Source: Roseburia faecis
Lineage (GTDB): Bacteria; Bacillota; Clostridia; Lachnospirales; Lachnospiraceae
Assembly: GCF_001406815.1 (NCBI RefSeq)
Contig: NZ_CVRR01000008.1
Location: 1 to 64,000, forward strand
Length of the DNA: 64,000 nt
Direction of reading: 5' to 3'
Shown here: in pieces, positions 27,900 to 37,644 of the stretch
Position numbering within the stretch: the stretch's first letter is position 1
Layout: each line of letters begins with the position of its first letter
Translations under genes and position numbers: made by a program
Notes under the pieces: generated by a model
The model's input: only the letters and a program-made list of their open reading frames with translations
Databases searched by the model: none
What the model was told of the DNA's origin: nothing

Positions 27900-29615
27900 A
27901 TGAATACGGAACACAGGCAGCAGAAAATTTCTTTCTGGCATTCCATGAAAACGCAGTTTATTGCGGTAGTGATTCTTGTGGCGGCAGTGATTGTAATATT
28001 GTATACACTCATGATTATGCCTGGGGTAAAGAGCAATATCCGCAGTATCTATTCCAACTATCTGCTGGATCTTTCCATTTCGTATGGACGGGAGATGGAA
28101 AGTGCCATGCAGGTAAATATTGATCTTTTAGATAACCCGGAAGCTGCACAGGACATTTTACAGCAGATAGATGTCGCAGGAGCCAAGACAGCTTATGCCT
28201 ATCTGGTTGGATTTGACGGAACGATGCTGTATCATCCTACCGCTGAGAAAATCGGGCAGCCGGTAGAAAACGAGGCTGTCAAAAAGATGCTCAAAGAGAT
28301 ACAGGGGGGAAGTATCCCAAAACCGGAGACTGTGCAGTATGTATTTCAGGGGGAGAAAAAATTTTCCGCATGTTATACCAGCAAAAAACAGTTTATCCTT
28401 GTAGTCACGGCGGATGATGCAGAGCTTCTTGCACCGGCATTAATGCTGGAGCAAAGGGGAATCCTGATTTCCGGTGTGCTGCTGTTGCTCGGGGCTTTGG
28501 CAGCGTTTGTTTTTGCAACACGGATTACACGTCCGTTATCAAAGATTACAGATTCCGTGAACCGGATTGCACAGCTGGATCTGCGAAACGATCAGGTACT
28601 GGAACAATGTGCCGCACATCGTGGGGAAGTCGGAAGCATTGCAAATGCCGTGCTTCGGATGAAAGAGGCTCTGACGGAAATTGTACAGAAGATACGGCAG
28701 CAGAGTGGACAGTTGTTTGATGCGTCGGAAACGTTAAACAATAACGCGGTAAAGACAGCAGGAAACGTAAATAATGTGGAGACCGCAGTAAATGAGATCG
28801 CAACCAGTGCAACCAGTCAGGCACAGGAGACACAGGGGGCAACCGAGTCCATTATTTCCATGGGTACGATGATTGAGGATTCTACAAGCCAGGTAAAATC
28901 CATGAACGAGACGGCAGATGTGATGAATGAGTCCGGACAGATAGCCAAAAAGGCACTGGAAGAACTGGGAGAAATCAATGAGAGGGCAACCGAGTCCATC
29001 AATGTGATTTATGAACAGACCAATACAACGAATGATTCTGCCTTGAAGATCAAGGATGCAACATCGCTGATTGCTTCCATTGCAGATGAAACCAATCTGC
29101 TGTCACTCAATGCTTCCATTGAGGCTGCCAGGGCAGGAGAGGCAGGAAAAGGTTTTGCGGTGGTGGCAGCACAGATCCAGAAGCTGGCAGAACAGTCCAA
29201 CGAATCTGCCAAGCGGATTGAGGATATTATCCGTGAACTGCTGAAAGATTCCGAAACTGCAGTACATACGATGGAAGATGTGAAGAAAATCATGCAGGAG
29301 CAGAACGAAAAAGTGAAAAAGACGGCAGAAGTTTTTGAACAAATGCATGAAGGTGTCAATTTGTCCATCCATGGAATGGTATCCATAGAAGAACAGACAC
29401 AAAAGATTGAGGATGCAAGAAATAAGATCGTAGATACGGTACAGAGTCTGTCGGCAATCGCAGAGGAAAATGCGGCAAGCACACAGGAGACTTCGGCTTC
29501 CATGATGGAAATTGGTTCGGTTATCAATGATATCAGCCAGAATGCAGAGAACCTTAAAAATATTGCAGAGGTTCTGGAAAGGAATATGCAGCTGTTTCAG
29601 ATGGAAGAATCATGA
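27900..29615 (+). CDS. Methyl-accepting chemotaxis protein
   Basis: A 571-residue receptor. Membrane spans lie near residues 12-36 and 187-208, enclosing an extracytoplasmic sensor of about 150 residues (Cache-like, with [16 protein letters not shown]). A HAMP segment follows ([19 protein letters not shown]), then the cytoplasmic signalling hairpin with the conserved tip [19 protein letters not shown]. There is no CheR-docking pentapeptide. The start at 27900 has GAGGGGG nine bases upstream. No che or flagellar genes are in the window. The ligand is unknown. Confidence 0.93.
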   Translation: MNTEHRQQKISFWHSMKTQFIAVVILVAAVIVILYTLMIMPGVKSNIRSIYSNYLLDLSISYGREMESAMQVNIDLLDNPEAAQDILQQIDVAGAKTAYAYLVGFDGTMLYHPTAEKIGQPVENEAVKKMLKEIQGGSIPKPETVQYVFQGEKKFSACYTSKKQFILVVTADDAELLAPALMLEQRGILISGVLLLLGALAAFVFATRITRPLSKITDSVNRIAQLDLRNDQVLEQCAAHRGEVGSIANAVLRMKEALTEIVQKIRQQSGQLFDASETLNNNAVKTAGNVNNVETAVNEIATSATSQAQETQGATESIISMGTMIEDSTSQVKSMNETADVMNESGQIAKKALEELGEINERATESINVIYEQTNTTNDSALKIKDATSLIASIADETNLLSLNASIEAARAGEAGKGFAVVAAQIQKLAEQSNESAKRIEDIIRELLKDSETAVHTMEDVKKIMQEQNEKVKKTAEVFEQMHEGVNLSIHGMVSIEEQTQKIEDARNKIVDTVQSLSAIAEENAASTQETSASMMEIGSVINDISQNAENLKNIAEVLERNMQLFQMEES

Positions 29616-29650
29616 TTTGTGGAACAACGGTATAGAATCTGCATGAAAAG

Positions 29651-29697
29651 AAAAGGCTTATCTTCCCGGTGGGGAAGATAAGCCTTTTCCTGTTTTT
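29651..29697. terminator. Bidirectional terminator after the chemotaxis gene
   Basis: A 17-bp perfect stem (29651-29667 with 29672-29688) around GGTG, flanked by A and T runs on both sides. It serves the receptor gene and the convergent gene ending at 29711. Confidence 0.93.
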
Positions 29698-29710
29698 TCC
29701 TGTAAACACA

Positions 29711-30214
29711 TTATTTCTTTTTGCTGCTGGAACCGGATTTGGATTCTTTCAGCCGGGCATTGGCTTCATTGTACTTTTCCTGAAGCTTTGCACGGAATCC
29801 TTTTTTCTTTTTGACCGGTTTTTCCAGCGGTCCACGGAGTCCGCGTACGCCTGTGATATAAAGACCACTGACGGTTGCCTTGACTTCTTTCTTGACCGGA
29901 ATGTCATCGTAGATCTGCTCGTCTGCGATCAGTGTCATGACTCTTGGTCCGACTTTGGCTTTTACGATTGGAAGTTTGGCGCGCTGCATGAGTTTGTTTG
30001 CCTGCTCCATTACCTGTGAAGGAAGGCCGGCATCTTTCATTTTCATTCGTTTTTTGTCGATGATCAGCATCGTCACTGTCTGTGCAGCGGCTTTCATCTG
30101 CTCATCCTGTTCTTCTTTTTTCTTCTGTGCTTTCTTTCCGAGAAAGTACAGGACAATCATAGCGGCTACCAGAATAATGGCAATCACTAATAATACGATT
30201 CCTATTGGTTTCAT
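29711..30214 (-). CDS. Membrane-anchored protein of unknown function, 167 aa
   Basis: One N-terminal span (about residues 4-26), then a Lys/Glu-rich helix (KKAQKKKEEQDEQMKAAAQ), a compact central domain (TVTMLIIDKKRMKMKD to VRGLRGPLEKP) and a very basic Ser/Lys tail. The topology suggests a cytoplasmic domain held at the membrane. No enzymatic motif is seen. GGAGGAAA precedes the ATG on the minus strand. It looks like a conserved Lachnospiraceae protein, but I cannot name a family. Confidence 0.8.
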   Translation of the reverse strand: MKPIGIVLLVIAIILVAAMIVLYFLGKKAQKKKEEQDEQMKAAAQTVTMLIIDKKRMKMKDAGLPSQVMEQANKLMQRAKLPIVKAKVGPRVMTLIADEQIYDDIPVKKEVKATVSGLYITGVRGLRGPLEKPVKKKKGFRAKLQEKYNEANARLKESKSGSSSKKK

Positions 30215-30354
30215 CGTGGATTTCCTCCTCTATATACTAAAATTTATTGTAGCAAAGATTTCTGTAAAAATCAACGTTTACTGTTTGTATTTTCTATGGA
30301 TTTATGGTATGTTTAATTAGTTGTAAAAGGAAAGAAAGAAGGATTTTGGACATT

Positions 30355-31575
30355 ATGAAGAAAAGAGTGGTTATACTTTTTTTGTGCATGACGATGGTAT
30401 TATCCATGGGGGCATGTGGTACAGACAGTGATAAAAAGGCAAGTACCCAGCAGGGAACACAGGAGACGGCAAGTGAAGTGTTTGACGGACCGCACAGCGC
30501 ACAGATGAAGCTGGATTTGTCAAAACTTGTGACGAAACTTGCAGATTATAAAGGGATTGATGTTACAATCTCCGGAAATTATGATGTGACAGATGATCAG
30601 GTGGAGCAGAATTTAATGTCGCTGCTTCCGTATTACGGAATCACCGGAGTTGAGGTAAAGGACCGTGATACCGTTCAAAAGGATGATTATGTCAAGGTGG
30701 ATTATACCGGATATCTTGACGGGGATGCGTTTGATGGCGGTTCTGCGACAGACACAATGATTGATGTGGCGAACAACTGTGATGCCACACAGAAGACAAA
30801 TTACATTGATGGATTCAGTGATGGGCTTGTCGGCGCAAAAGTCGGGGATGAAGTAAGTTCGGATGTGACATTCCCGGAGAATTACCAGTCTTCGGATCTG
30901 GCGGGAAAGAAAACAACGTTTAAATTCAAAATCAAGGGAATTTATAAGCCGGTTACCATGGACACGCTGACCGATGACATGGTAGCAGATGCATTTACCG
31001 AGCAGAAGATCACCACGAAAAAGGATCTGGTTGCATATGTACGGCAGGTATTGGAAAAGCAGGCCGCAAATTCCAAGTCTCAGGCAAGTATCAGCGCAGT
31101 TGAAGATGATCTGCTGGATAAATGTAAAGTGACGATTCCGGATGAGTATCTGGATGCGCGTCTGCAGGAATATCAGCATGAATTTGAAGCAGACAACTGC
31201 AATGATACACAGACTCTGGAACAGTATGCAAAGAATAACAATACCACCGTGGATGATATGAAAAAACAGTGGAAAGAACTGATGATCAAGCAGATCAAAA
31301 TTGAATTTATCTTTGGACGGATTGCGGAAAAAGAAAATATTACAATCAGTGATGATGATTTTAAGTCATTTGTAGATTATCTGGTAAGTTCAGGCAACAG
31401 CCAGATGGCAGATGAAAATGCGGTATATAAATATTATGGTGGTGGAAATAAAGAGGATGGAAAGAAAACACTTCGTCAGCTGTATGTGGTCAATCAGGCG
31501 ATTTCGTATGTTGTGGAGAAAGCCAATATTACCGTAAAACCGGATACACAGACGACAGAGTCATCGGAAAACTAA
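30355..31575 (+). CDS. Trigger-factor-like FKBP peptidyl-prolyl isomerase lipoprotein
   Basis: A 406-residue secreted lipoprotein: signal peptide with lipobox Cys21 (LSMGAC), an FKBP-type isomerase domain (about 105-200: DYVKVDYTGYLDGDAFDGG, then FSDGLVGAKVGDEV), and a C-terminal helical arm like that of trigger factor. It lacks the N-terminal ribosome-binding signature present in tig. It probably folds secreted proteins at the outer face of the membrane, a role PrsA fills elsewhere. The start at 30355 gives the signal peptide; the upstream extension does not. The downstream genes include secDF, consistent with a secretion theme. Confidence 0.9.
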   Translation: MKKRVVILFLCMTMVLSMGACGTDSDKKASTQQGTQETASEVFDGPHSAQMKLDLSKLVTKLADYKGIDVTISGNYDVTDDQVEQNLMSLLPYYGITGVEVKDRDTVQKDDYVKVDYTGYLDGDAFDGGSATDTMIDVANNCDATQKTNYIDGFSDGLVGAKVGDEVSSDVTFPENYQSSDLAGKKTTFKFKIKGIYKPVTMDTLTDDMVADAFTEQKITTKKDLVAYVRQVLEKQAANSKSQASISAVEDDLLDKCKVTIPDEYLDARLQEYQHEFEADNCNDTQTLEQYAKNNNTTVDDMKKQWKELMIKQIKIEFIFGRIAEKENITISDDDFKSFVDYLVSSGNSQMADENAVYKYYGGGNKEDGKKTLRQLYVVNQAISYVVEKANITVKPDTQTTESSEN

Positions 31576-31629
31576 AGGGTTCAATAAAAACAACTAAGGG
31601 ATAGATTAGATTTTTAACGGAGGGACAGT

Positions 31630-33021
31630 ATGGAATTAGTAAATGTCAGAGAGATTTTCAAAAATACGATCAGATATGAAAATCAGCAGGTAACGATCGG
31701 CGGATGGGTAAGAAGTAACCGTAATTCCAAAAATTTTGGATTCATTGTAGTGAATGACGGCACCTTTTTTGAGCCGATTCAGGTTGTATATGGAGATGGT
31801 CTGGAGAATTATGAGGAAGTCTGCAAGATTAATGTCGGAGCAGCAGTCATTGTAAAAGGACAGCTGGTGCCTACGCCGGAAGCAAAACAGCCGTTTGAGA
31901 TCCAGGCAGCAGAGGTAACCGTGGAAGGGGCTTCCACACCGGATTATCCGCTGCAGAAGAAGCGTCACACGTTTGAATATCTGCGTACCATTTCACATCT
32001 GCGTCCGAGAACCAATACGTTTGAGGCGGTGTTCCGTGTACGTTCCCTGTGTGCATATGCGATTCACAAATTTTTCCAGGAGCGCGATTTCGTTTATGTG
32101 CATACTCCGCTCATCACAGGAAGTGACTGCGAGGGTGCCGGGGAAATGTTCCAGGTAACAACGCTTGATTTAAAAGATGTGCCGAAAAAACAGGATAAAA
32201 CCGTGGATTATACTAAGGATTTCTTTGGAAAACCTACCAATCTTACCGTATCCGGTCAGTTAAACGGAGAAACCTATGCGATGGCATTTAAAAATATTTA
32301 TACGTTTGGACCGACTTTCCGTGCGGAAAATTCAAACACAACCAGACATGCGGCTGAGTTCTGGATGATTGAGCCGGAGATCGCATTCGCAGATCTCGAA
32401 GATGATATGATGCTTGCGGAAAGCATGTTAAAGTATGTGATCAATTATGTGATTGAACATGCACCGGAAGAAATGGCATTTTTCAATAATTTTGTGGACA
32501 AAGGACTGCTGGATCGTCTGGAGAACGTAGTAAACAATGATTTTGCACGGGTGACCTACACAGAAGCAATTAAGATATTGTCAAAACACAATGACAAGTT
32601 TGATTATAAGGTATCCTGGGGCTGTGATCTGCAGACCGAGCATGAGCGTTACCTGACCGAACAGATTTATAAGAGACCGGTATTTGTAACCGATTATCCG
32701 AAGGAAATCAAGGCATTTTACATGAAACTCAATGAAGACGGAAAGACAGTTGCAGCAGTAGACTGCCTTGTTCCGGGAATCGGAGAGATCATCGGCGGAA
32801 GCCAGAGAGAGGACGATTATGATAAACTTCTGGCACGTATTCAGGACATGGGGCTGAAAGAGGAAGATTACAAGTTTTATCTGGATCTGCGCAAATACGG
32901 ATCAGCCAGACATGCCGGATTCGGTCTTGGATTTGAGCGCTGCGTGATGTATCTGACGGGTATGGCAAATATCCGCGATGTCATTCCGTTCCCTAGAACC
33001 GTAAATAACTGCGAACTGTAA
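31630..33021 (+). CDS. asnS: Asparagine-tRNA ligase
   Basis: A 463-residue class IIb synthetase. The N-terminal OB-fold anticodon-binding domain (about 15-105: [23 protein letters not shown]) is followed by the catalytic core with motif 2 ([19 protein letters not shown]) and motif 3 near the end ([15 protein letters not shown]). It charges tRNA-Asn directly. GGAGG lies before the ATG. I found no T-box signature in the short upstream gap (54 bp). Confidence 0.96.
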   Translation: MELVNVREIFKNTIRYENQQVTIGGWVRSNRNSKNFGFIVVNDGTFFEPIQVVYGDGLENYEEVCKINVGAAVIVKGQLVPTPEAKQPFEIQAAEVTVEGASTPDYPLQKKRHTFEYLRTISHLRPRTNTFEAVFRVRSLCAYAIHKFFQERDFVYVHTPLITGSDCEGAGEMFQVTTLDLKDVPKKQDKTVDYTKDFFGKPTNLTVSGQLNGETYAMAFKNIYTFGPTFRAENSNTTRHAAEFWMIEPEIAFADLEDDMMLAESMLKYVINYVIEHAPEEMAFFNNFVDKGLLDRLENVVNNDFARVTYTEAIKILSKHNDKFDYKVSWGCDLQTEHERYLTEQIYKRPVFVTDYPKEIKAFYMKLNEDGKTVAAVDCLVPGIGEIIGGSQREDDYDKLLARIQDMGLKEEDYKFYLDLRKYGSARHAGFGLGFERCVMYLTGMANIRDVIPFPRTVNNCEL

Positions 33022-33084
33022 AATGGAATAAAAGAGCCGTATTTCCCATAAACTCTAAGGAGGACAATTTCCGGAGAAGTATGT

Positions 33085-33483
33085 GTGGAGAATGGGCAGG
33101 AACAAATAAATAATAAAACAGGAAGAAACGTCGCAAAGTTTGCAGGCTGCTTTATAGGCACATGTCTGCTCTCCGCGGCGCTTTTTCTGTTATGGTGCGG
33201 GATTTCCTATTCCATGAGATTGTCGGTGGAACTGATCCGGGTGGGAATTACGGCATGGTATGCGCTTTCCGGTCTCATCGGTGGAAAAATCCTGCGCGCA
33301 TGTAAATGTGGTGCCATACCTTTTTGCGCAGTTATGCTGGGAGGCTTTTTTTTCGGGATTCTGTATGTCTGTTCCTGCATACGGGAACAGCACTGGATTG
33401 CGCTGGAGGGAGAAAACCTGACGATTCTGATTTTGTGTACGGCAGCGGCACTGCTGGGAAGCGTGCGGTGGAAAAAGAAGTAA
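33085..33483 (+). CDS. TIGR04086-type small membrane protein of the SCIFF locus
   Basis: A 132-residue protein with four predicted spans (about 18-38, 47-68, 75-95, 108-125) and several Cys in or near them. Small membrane proteins of this type occur beside SCIFF genes in Clostridia; I assign the name by context and look, with moderate certainty. It starts with GTG at 33085, eight bases after CCGGAG. It lies 63 bp after asnS and just before the scfA promoter. Its role is unknown; handling of the mature SCIFF peptide is a guess. Confidence 0.75.
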   Translation: MENGQEQINNKTGRNVAKFAGCFIGTCLLSAALFLLWCGISYSMRLSVELIRVGITAWYALSGLIGGKILRACKCGAIPFCAVMLGGFFFGILYVCSCIREQHWIALEGENLTILILCTAAALLGSVRWKKK

Positions 33484-33508
33484 GGGCTGTGTGACTGTAA
33501 AAAAAGAC

Positions 33509-33537
33509 TTTCCTTATGGTGACCACTGTGCTATAAT
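33509..33537 (+). promoter_or_regulatory. Promoter of scfA
   Basis: TATAAT (33532-33537) with an extended TGC element and a poor -35 (TTTCCT, 17 bp upstream). It gives the SCIFF precursor its own start of transcription, about 45 nt before the ATG. Confidence 0.65.
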
Positions 33538-33586
33538 AATACAGATAGACGGGAAATCCAAAAAAACAGACAAAGGAGAGATTCTC

Positions 33587-33730
33587 ATGAAGCATGTAAA
33601 GACATTAAATACAAGAAAGTTACAGAACACAATCAAGACAGGTGGATGTGGCGAGTGCCAGACATCATGCCAGTCTGCATGTAAGACATCCTGTACAGTA
33701 GGAAACCAGACCTGCGAGAAGTGTAAGTAA
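33587..33730 (+). CDS. scfA: SCIFF ranthipeptide precursor
   Basis: A 47-residue precursor of the SCIFF family (six cysteines in forty-five residues), one of the most conserved peptides in Clostridia. The leader begins MKHVKTLNTRKLQNTIKTGG; the core has Cys21, 24, 28, 32, 36 and 43 in the usual spacing (CGEC, CQSACKTSC). An additional Cys46 near the end makes seven. AAGGAG lies before the ATG. The radical SAM enzyme encoded 115 bp downstream installs sulfur-to-carbon thioether links. The function of SCIFF products is not established. A 14-bp hairpin overlaps the stop codon. Confidence 0.93.
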   Translation: MKHVKTLNTRKLQNTIKTGGCGECQTSCQSACKTSCTVGNQTCEKCK

Positions 33731-33751
33731 TCACGGAGTGATTACTTACAC
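33721..33751 (+). terminator. Hairpin over the scfA stop codon
   Basis: A perfect 14-bp stem (33721-33734 with 33738-33751) with loop GGA. The left arm contains the last sense codons and the TAA of scfA. There is no T tract, so it is more likely to block 3' exonucleases or slow ribosomes than to terminate. Confidence 0.7.
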
Positions 33752-33781
33752 AGCCCGAACGCTAAGGTAAGAAAAATAAGG

Positions 33782-33820
33782 CATAATAAAGCCGCGTGCG
33801 TAGCGCGCGGTTTTATTATG
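33782..33820 (+). terminator. Attenuator-like hairpin between scfA and scfB
   Basis: A 15-bp stem with one wobble pair (33782-33796 with 33806-33820) and a nine-base loop. The right arm contains TTTT and TT but no T run follows it, so it may be a partial terminator. It ends 25 bp before the scfB start. Confidence 0.65.
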
Positions 33821-33845
33821 TTTAGGAAAGAGAGGAAATATTATA

Positions 33846-35201
33846 GTGGTTCATCAGTTTAAGAACAATGGCTATGATATTGTATTAGACGTAAACTCCG
33901 GTGCCATTCATGTGGTGGATGATGTGACTTATGATGTGATCGCATTATTTGAAGATCACTCCAGGGAAGAGATCATTGCCCAGTTACAATCCCGGTATCC
34001 GGAACAGGAGATTGCAGAAGCAATCGAAGAAACAGAGCAGTTAAAGGAGCAGGGAGACCTGTTTACGGAAGATGCTTACGAACAGAAGATTTTTGATTTT
34101 AAGAAGCGCCCGACGGTAGTAAAGGCATTGTGTTTACATATTGCACATGACTGCAATCTGGCATGCCGCTATTGCTTTGCGGAAGAGGGCGAATATCATG
34201 GAAGAAGAGCCCTGATGTCTTATGAGACAGGAAAACAGGCACTTGATTTCCTGATTGCAAACTCCGGAAACCGGAAAAATCTTGAAGTGGATTTCTTCGG
34301 AGGAGAGCCACTCATGAATTTTGATGTGGTAAAACAGTTGGTTGCCTATGGACGGGAACAGGAAAAGCTGCATGACAAACATTTCCGTTTTACGCTGACA
34401 ACGAACGGGGTGTTGTTAAACGACGATATCATGGAATTTGCAAATAAGGAAATGGACAATGTCGTTTTAAGTATCGATGGAAGAAAAGAAGTGAATGACC
34501 GTATGCGTCCGTTCCGGAAGGGGGCGGGAAGCTATGACCTGATCGTTCCGAAGTTCCAGAAACTTGCAGAAAGCCGGAATCAGGAGCGTTATTATGTCCG
34601 CGGTACCTATACCCATTTTAACACCGATTTTTCCAAGGATGTACTGCATCTGGCCGATCTGGGATTCAAGCAGATTTCTGTGGAGCCGGTTGTCGCACAG
34701 CCGACCGATGAATATGCACTGCAGGAAGAGGATCTTCCGGTTCTCTTTGAAGAATATGATAAACTGGCAGCGGAGATGGTCCGCCGTAACAGAGAAGGAA
34801 ATTCTTTCAACTTCTTCCATTTCATGATTGATCTGGAAGGTGGACCTTGTGTGTACAAGCGTCTGTCCGGATGTGGTTCCGGAACGGAATACCTTGCAGT
34901 CACACCGTGGGGAGATCTGTATCCGTGCCACCAGTTCGTCGGAAATGAAGATTTTCTGATGGGAAATGTCTGGGATGGCGTGAAAAACACGAATCTGCAG
35001 GACGAGTTTAAATGCTGCAATGTCTATGCAAAAGAAAAGTGCCGTAAATGCTTTGCCAGATTTTACTGTAGTGGGGGATGTGCTGCAAATTCGTACAATT
35101 TCCACGGAACCATCACAGATGCTTATGATCTGGGATGTGAACTCCAGAAGAAACGTATTGAATGCGCAATCATGATAAAAGCTGCGGAAGCGGAAAATTA
35201 A
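33846..35201 (+). CDS. scfB: SCIFF radical SAM maturase
   Basis: A 451-residue radical SAM/SPASM enzyme. The N-terminal RiPP-recognition-like region (1-85) includes DVNSGAIHVVDDVTYDVIALF. The 4Fe-4S motif is Cys103-Cys107-Cys110 (CNLACRYC). The SPASM domain (from about 335) has CGSG, YPCHQF and the C-terminal CRKCFARFYCSGGC cluster for auxiliary iron-sulfur centres. It forms thioether bonds in the SCIFF core. It starts with GTG at 33846, with GAGAGGA upstream. secDF follows 21 bp later, a conserved linkage in Clostridia. Confidence 0.95.
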   Translation: MVHQFKNNGYDIVLDVNSGAIHVVDDVTYDVIALFEDHSREEIIAQLQSRYPEQEIAEAIEETEQLKEQGDLFTEDAYEQKIFDFKKRPTVVKALCLHIAHDCNLACRYCFAEEGEYHGRRALMSYETGKQALDFLIANSGNRKNLEVDFFGGEPLMNFDVVKQLVAYGREQEKLHDKHFRFTLTTNGVLLNDDIMEFANKEMDNVVLSIDGRKEVNDRMRPFRKGAGSYDLIVPKFQKLAESRNQERYYVRGTYTHFNTDFSKDVLHLADLGFKQISVEPVVAQPTDEYALQEEDLPVLFEEYDKLAAEMVRRNREGNSFNFFHFMIDLEGGPCVYKRLSGCGSGTEYLAVTPWGDLYPCHQFVGNEDFLMGNVWDGVKNTNLQDEFKCCNVYAKEKCRKCFARFYCSGGCAANSYNFHGTITDAYDLGCELQKKRIECAIMIKAAEAEN

Positions 35202-35222
35202 AGGAATAGGAAGGAAGCAAAC

Positions 35223-37526
35223 ATGAAAAAAAGCAAGGGCGTCGCTATAATCGCGATTATCCTGGCCTGTCTGATCGGACTGGGATATTACACGAGCACG
35301 ATTATGTCTGCGACAAGCACAAGTCAGAAAAAAACTGACAACAAGACGGAAGCCGAAGGTATTAAACTTGGTCTTGATCTTTCCGGTGGTGTGTCCATTA
35401 CTTACCGGATCAAGGATAAGAATCCATCCAAGAAAGATATCAATGATACGGTAGCAAAGCTTGAAGAGCGTGCCGAGAGTTACAGTACCGAATATGCGGT
35501 ATATCCGGTCGGCGATGACCGTATTACGGTAGAAATTCCTGGTGTCTATGATGCAAATGCCGTACTTGAGGATCTGGGAAGCCCGGGATCGCTGTATTTT
35601 ATCGTACAGAAAGATTCGGACGGTAATGAAAACTACAGTTATGACAGTTCCACAGGGGAATACAAACTGAATTATGACATTCAGAATTTGGTTGACAATG
35701 GTTCTGTAATCATGGACGGTAATGATGTAAAGTCTGCCAATGCAGCGTATAACCAGTCTTCCTCTACCAGTACCAAGGAGCCGGTTGTTCAGCTGACATT
35801 AAAGAAAAAAGCAGCAGATGTGTTTGGAGAGGCAACCACAAAGGCAGCTTCTTCCGGAGAATCTATCGGTATTTACTATGATGATCATTTCATCAGTGTA
35901 CCGAAAGTAGAGAGCGCAATCAAAGACGGAAGCTGTGTCATCAACGGTATGTCTGATTATGATGAAGCGGAACAGCTTGCAACATTTATTCGTGTAGGTG
36001 CGATCAACTTAAAGCTCGAAGAGATGGAATCTTCCGTAGCAGGGGCACAACTGGGTGGAAAAGCACTTTCTTCCAGTGTCAAGGCAGCCATCATCGGTCT
36101 GATCCTTGTGATGCTTTTCATGATCTTAAATTACAGCTTATCTGGTGTGGTTGCATCCATTGGTCTTGCCATTTATACAACCGTAACGGTAGCTCTGATT
36201 TATCTGTTTGAAATTACGCTGACACTTCCGGGTATCGCGGGTGTTATCCTTGGTATCGGTATGGCGGTGGATGCGAACGTTATTATTATCTCACGTATCC
36301 GTGAAGAGATTGCAGCCGGCAAGTCTGTACTGACTTCCATCAAAACAGGTTACAAAAAGGCAATGTCAGCCATCATTGACGGTAACGTGACCACCTTTAT
36401 TGCAGCGCTGGTACTGATGTGGCTTGGTTCCGGAACTGTTAAGGGATTTGCATATACACTGATTATCTCCCTGATTGTTTCCATGTTCACTGCACTTGTC
36501 ATTTCGAGACTGTTAAATCTGGCATTTTATGCGGTTGGATGCAGAAACGAGAAATTATACGGACGTGCAAAAGAACATAAGACCATCGATTTCATGAAGC
36601 ATCGCTGGGTATGTTTTATTCTTTCCCTCGTTGTGATCGTAGCCGGATTTGTTGGAATGATCGGTTACGGAGCAGCCGGAAAGGGCGCTTTGAATTTCAG
36701 TCTGGAGTTTAAGGGTGGTACATCCATCTCCGCAGATTTTGGTAAAGATTATACCGTTGAGCAGGTAGAGGACAAGATTGTACCGGAAGTCGCAAAGGTT
36801 ATCAATGATAATGCCATCCAGGCAAGTACCGTATCCGGCAGCAATGTTGTGACAATTAAGACAAAGACACTGAGCCTGAGCGAACGTGAAGAAGTAAATC
36901 AGATGCTGGTGGACAAGTTTGGTGTTGATGAAGCCACAATCGAGAGCCAGAGTATTGGTTCTACCATCAGTAATGAGATGCGTTCCAATGCGGTCAAGGC
37001 ACTGATCGTTGCATGTATTTTCATGCTGTTTTATATCTGGTTCCGTTTCAAGGACATCCGTTTCGCCGGAAGTGCGATTATTGCACTGGTACACGATGTA
37101 CTTGTTATGTTGACGGGTTATGCATTGATCCGTATTTCTGTAGGTAATACATTTATTGCCTGCATACTTACAATTGTCGGATATTCCATCAATGATACCA
37201 TTGTTATCTTTGACCGTATCCGTGAGAACATGCAGGGTATGAAGAAACAGACACCGGAAACACTGGCAGAGGTGGCAAACCGGTCTCTGACACAGACACT
37301 TTCCCGTTCACTGAATACCTCCATTACAACCATCATCATGGTATTGCTGCTGTTTATCCTCGGAGTATCTTCCATCCGTGAGTTTGCATTACCGCTTATG
37401 ATTGGACTGATCAGTGGTACGTATTCTTCCATCTTTATTGCAGCTGCATTATGGTATGTCATGAAACTGCATCTTGGCAAGGACAAATTGTTAAAACCAG
37501 CAGTAGCAAAGACAAAAAAGAAATAA
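35223..37526 (+). CDS. secDF: Protein translocase SecDF fusion
   Basis: A 767-residue fusion of SecD and SecF, with 12 spans in two sets of six (first set about 10-30 and 285-440; second about 465-485 and 605-755). Large extracytoplasmic domains lie between. Conserved parts include LGLDLSGGVSITYR (SecD start), GIAGVILGIGMAVDANVIII, EFKGGTSISADF (SecF start) and GYSINDTIVIFDRIRE. It uses the proton gradient to complete Sec-dependent export. It is 21 bp after scfB and ends before a terminator. Confidence 0.95.
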   Translation: MKKSKGVAIIAIILACLIGLGYYTSTIMSATSTSQKKTDNKTEAEGIKLGLDLSGGVSITYRIKDKNPSKKDINDTVAKLEERAESYSTEYAVYPVGDDRITVEIPGVYDANAVLEDLGSPGSLYFIVQKDSDGNENYSYDSSTGEYKLNYDIQNLVDNGSVIMDGNDVKSANAAYNQSSSTSTKEPVVQLTLKKKAADVFGEATTKAASSGESIGIYYDDHFISVPKVESAIKDGSCVINGMSDYDEAEQLATFIRVGAINLKLEEMESSVAGAQLGGKALSSSVKAAIIGLILVMLFMILNYSLSGVVASIGLAIYTTVTVALIYLFEITLTLPGIAGVILGIGMAVDANVIIISRIREEIAAGKSVLTSIKTGYKKAMSAIIDGNVTTFIAALVLMWLGSGTVKGFAYTLIISLIVSMFTALVISRLLNLAFYAVGCRNEKLYGRAKEHKTIDFMKHRWVCFILSLVVIVAGFVGMIGYGAAGKGALNFSLEFKGGTSISADFGKDYTVEQVEDKIVPEVAKVINDNAIQASTVSGSNVVTIKTKTLSLSEREEVNQMLVDKFGVDEATIESQSIGSTISNEMRSNAVKALIVACIFMLFYIWFRFKDIRFAGSAIIALVHDVLVMLTGYALIRISVGNTFIACILTIVGYSINDTIVIFDRIRENMQGMKKQTPETLAEVANRSLTQTLSRSLNTSITTIIMVLLLFILGVSSIREFALPLMIGLISGTYSSIFIAAALWYVMKLHLGKDKLLKPAVAKTKKK

Positions 37527-37540
37527 ATATTAAAAAACAG

Positions 37541-37570
37541 GGGAGCTGCACGGCAGCTCCCGTTTGTTTT
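37541..37570 (+). terminator. Terminator of the scfB-secDF unit
   Basis: A 9-bp stem GGGAGCTGC/GCAGCTCCC with loop ACG, preceded by A-rich sequence and followed by GTTTGTTTT. Confidence 0.78.
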
Positions 37571-37586
37571 CTAAGGAGTGGAATGG

Positions 37587-37615
37587 TTGCATTGCACCGA
37601 AGAATTCGGTATAAT
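37587..37615 (+). promoter_or_regulatory. Promoter of glyA-serS
   Basis: TTGCAT (37587-37592), a 17-bp spacer and TATAAT (37610-37615), 30 bp before glyA. No T-box or other leader fits in this short distance. Confidence 0.8.
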
Positions 37616-37644
37616 GGGGAAAAAGAGTTGAAAAGGAGAATATT

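Noticed and set aside
37527-37644. T-box or glycine riboswitch ahead of glyA-serS
   Set aside because: The region holds only the secDF terminator and a consensus promoter 30 bp before glyA, leaving no room for such a leader.
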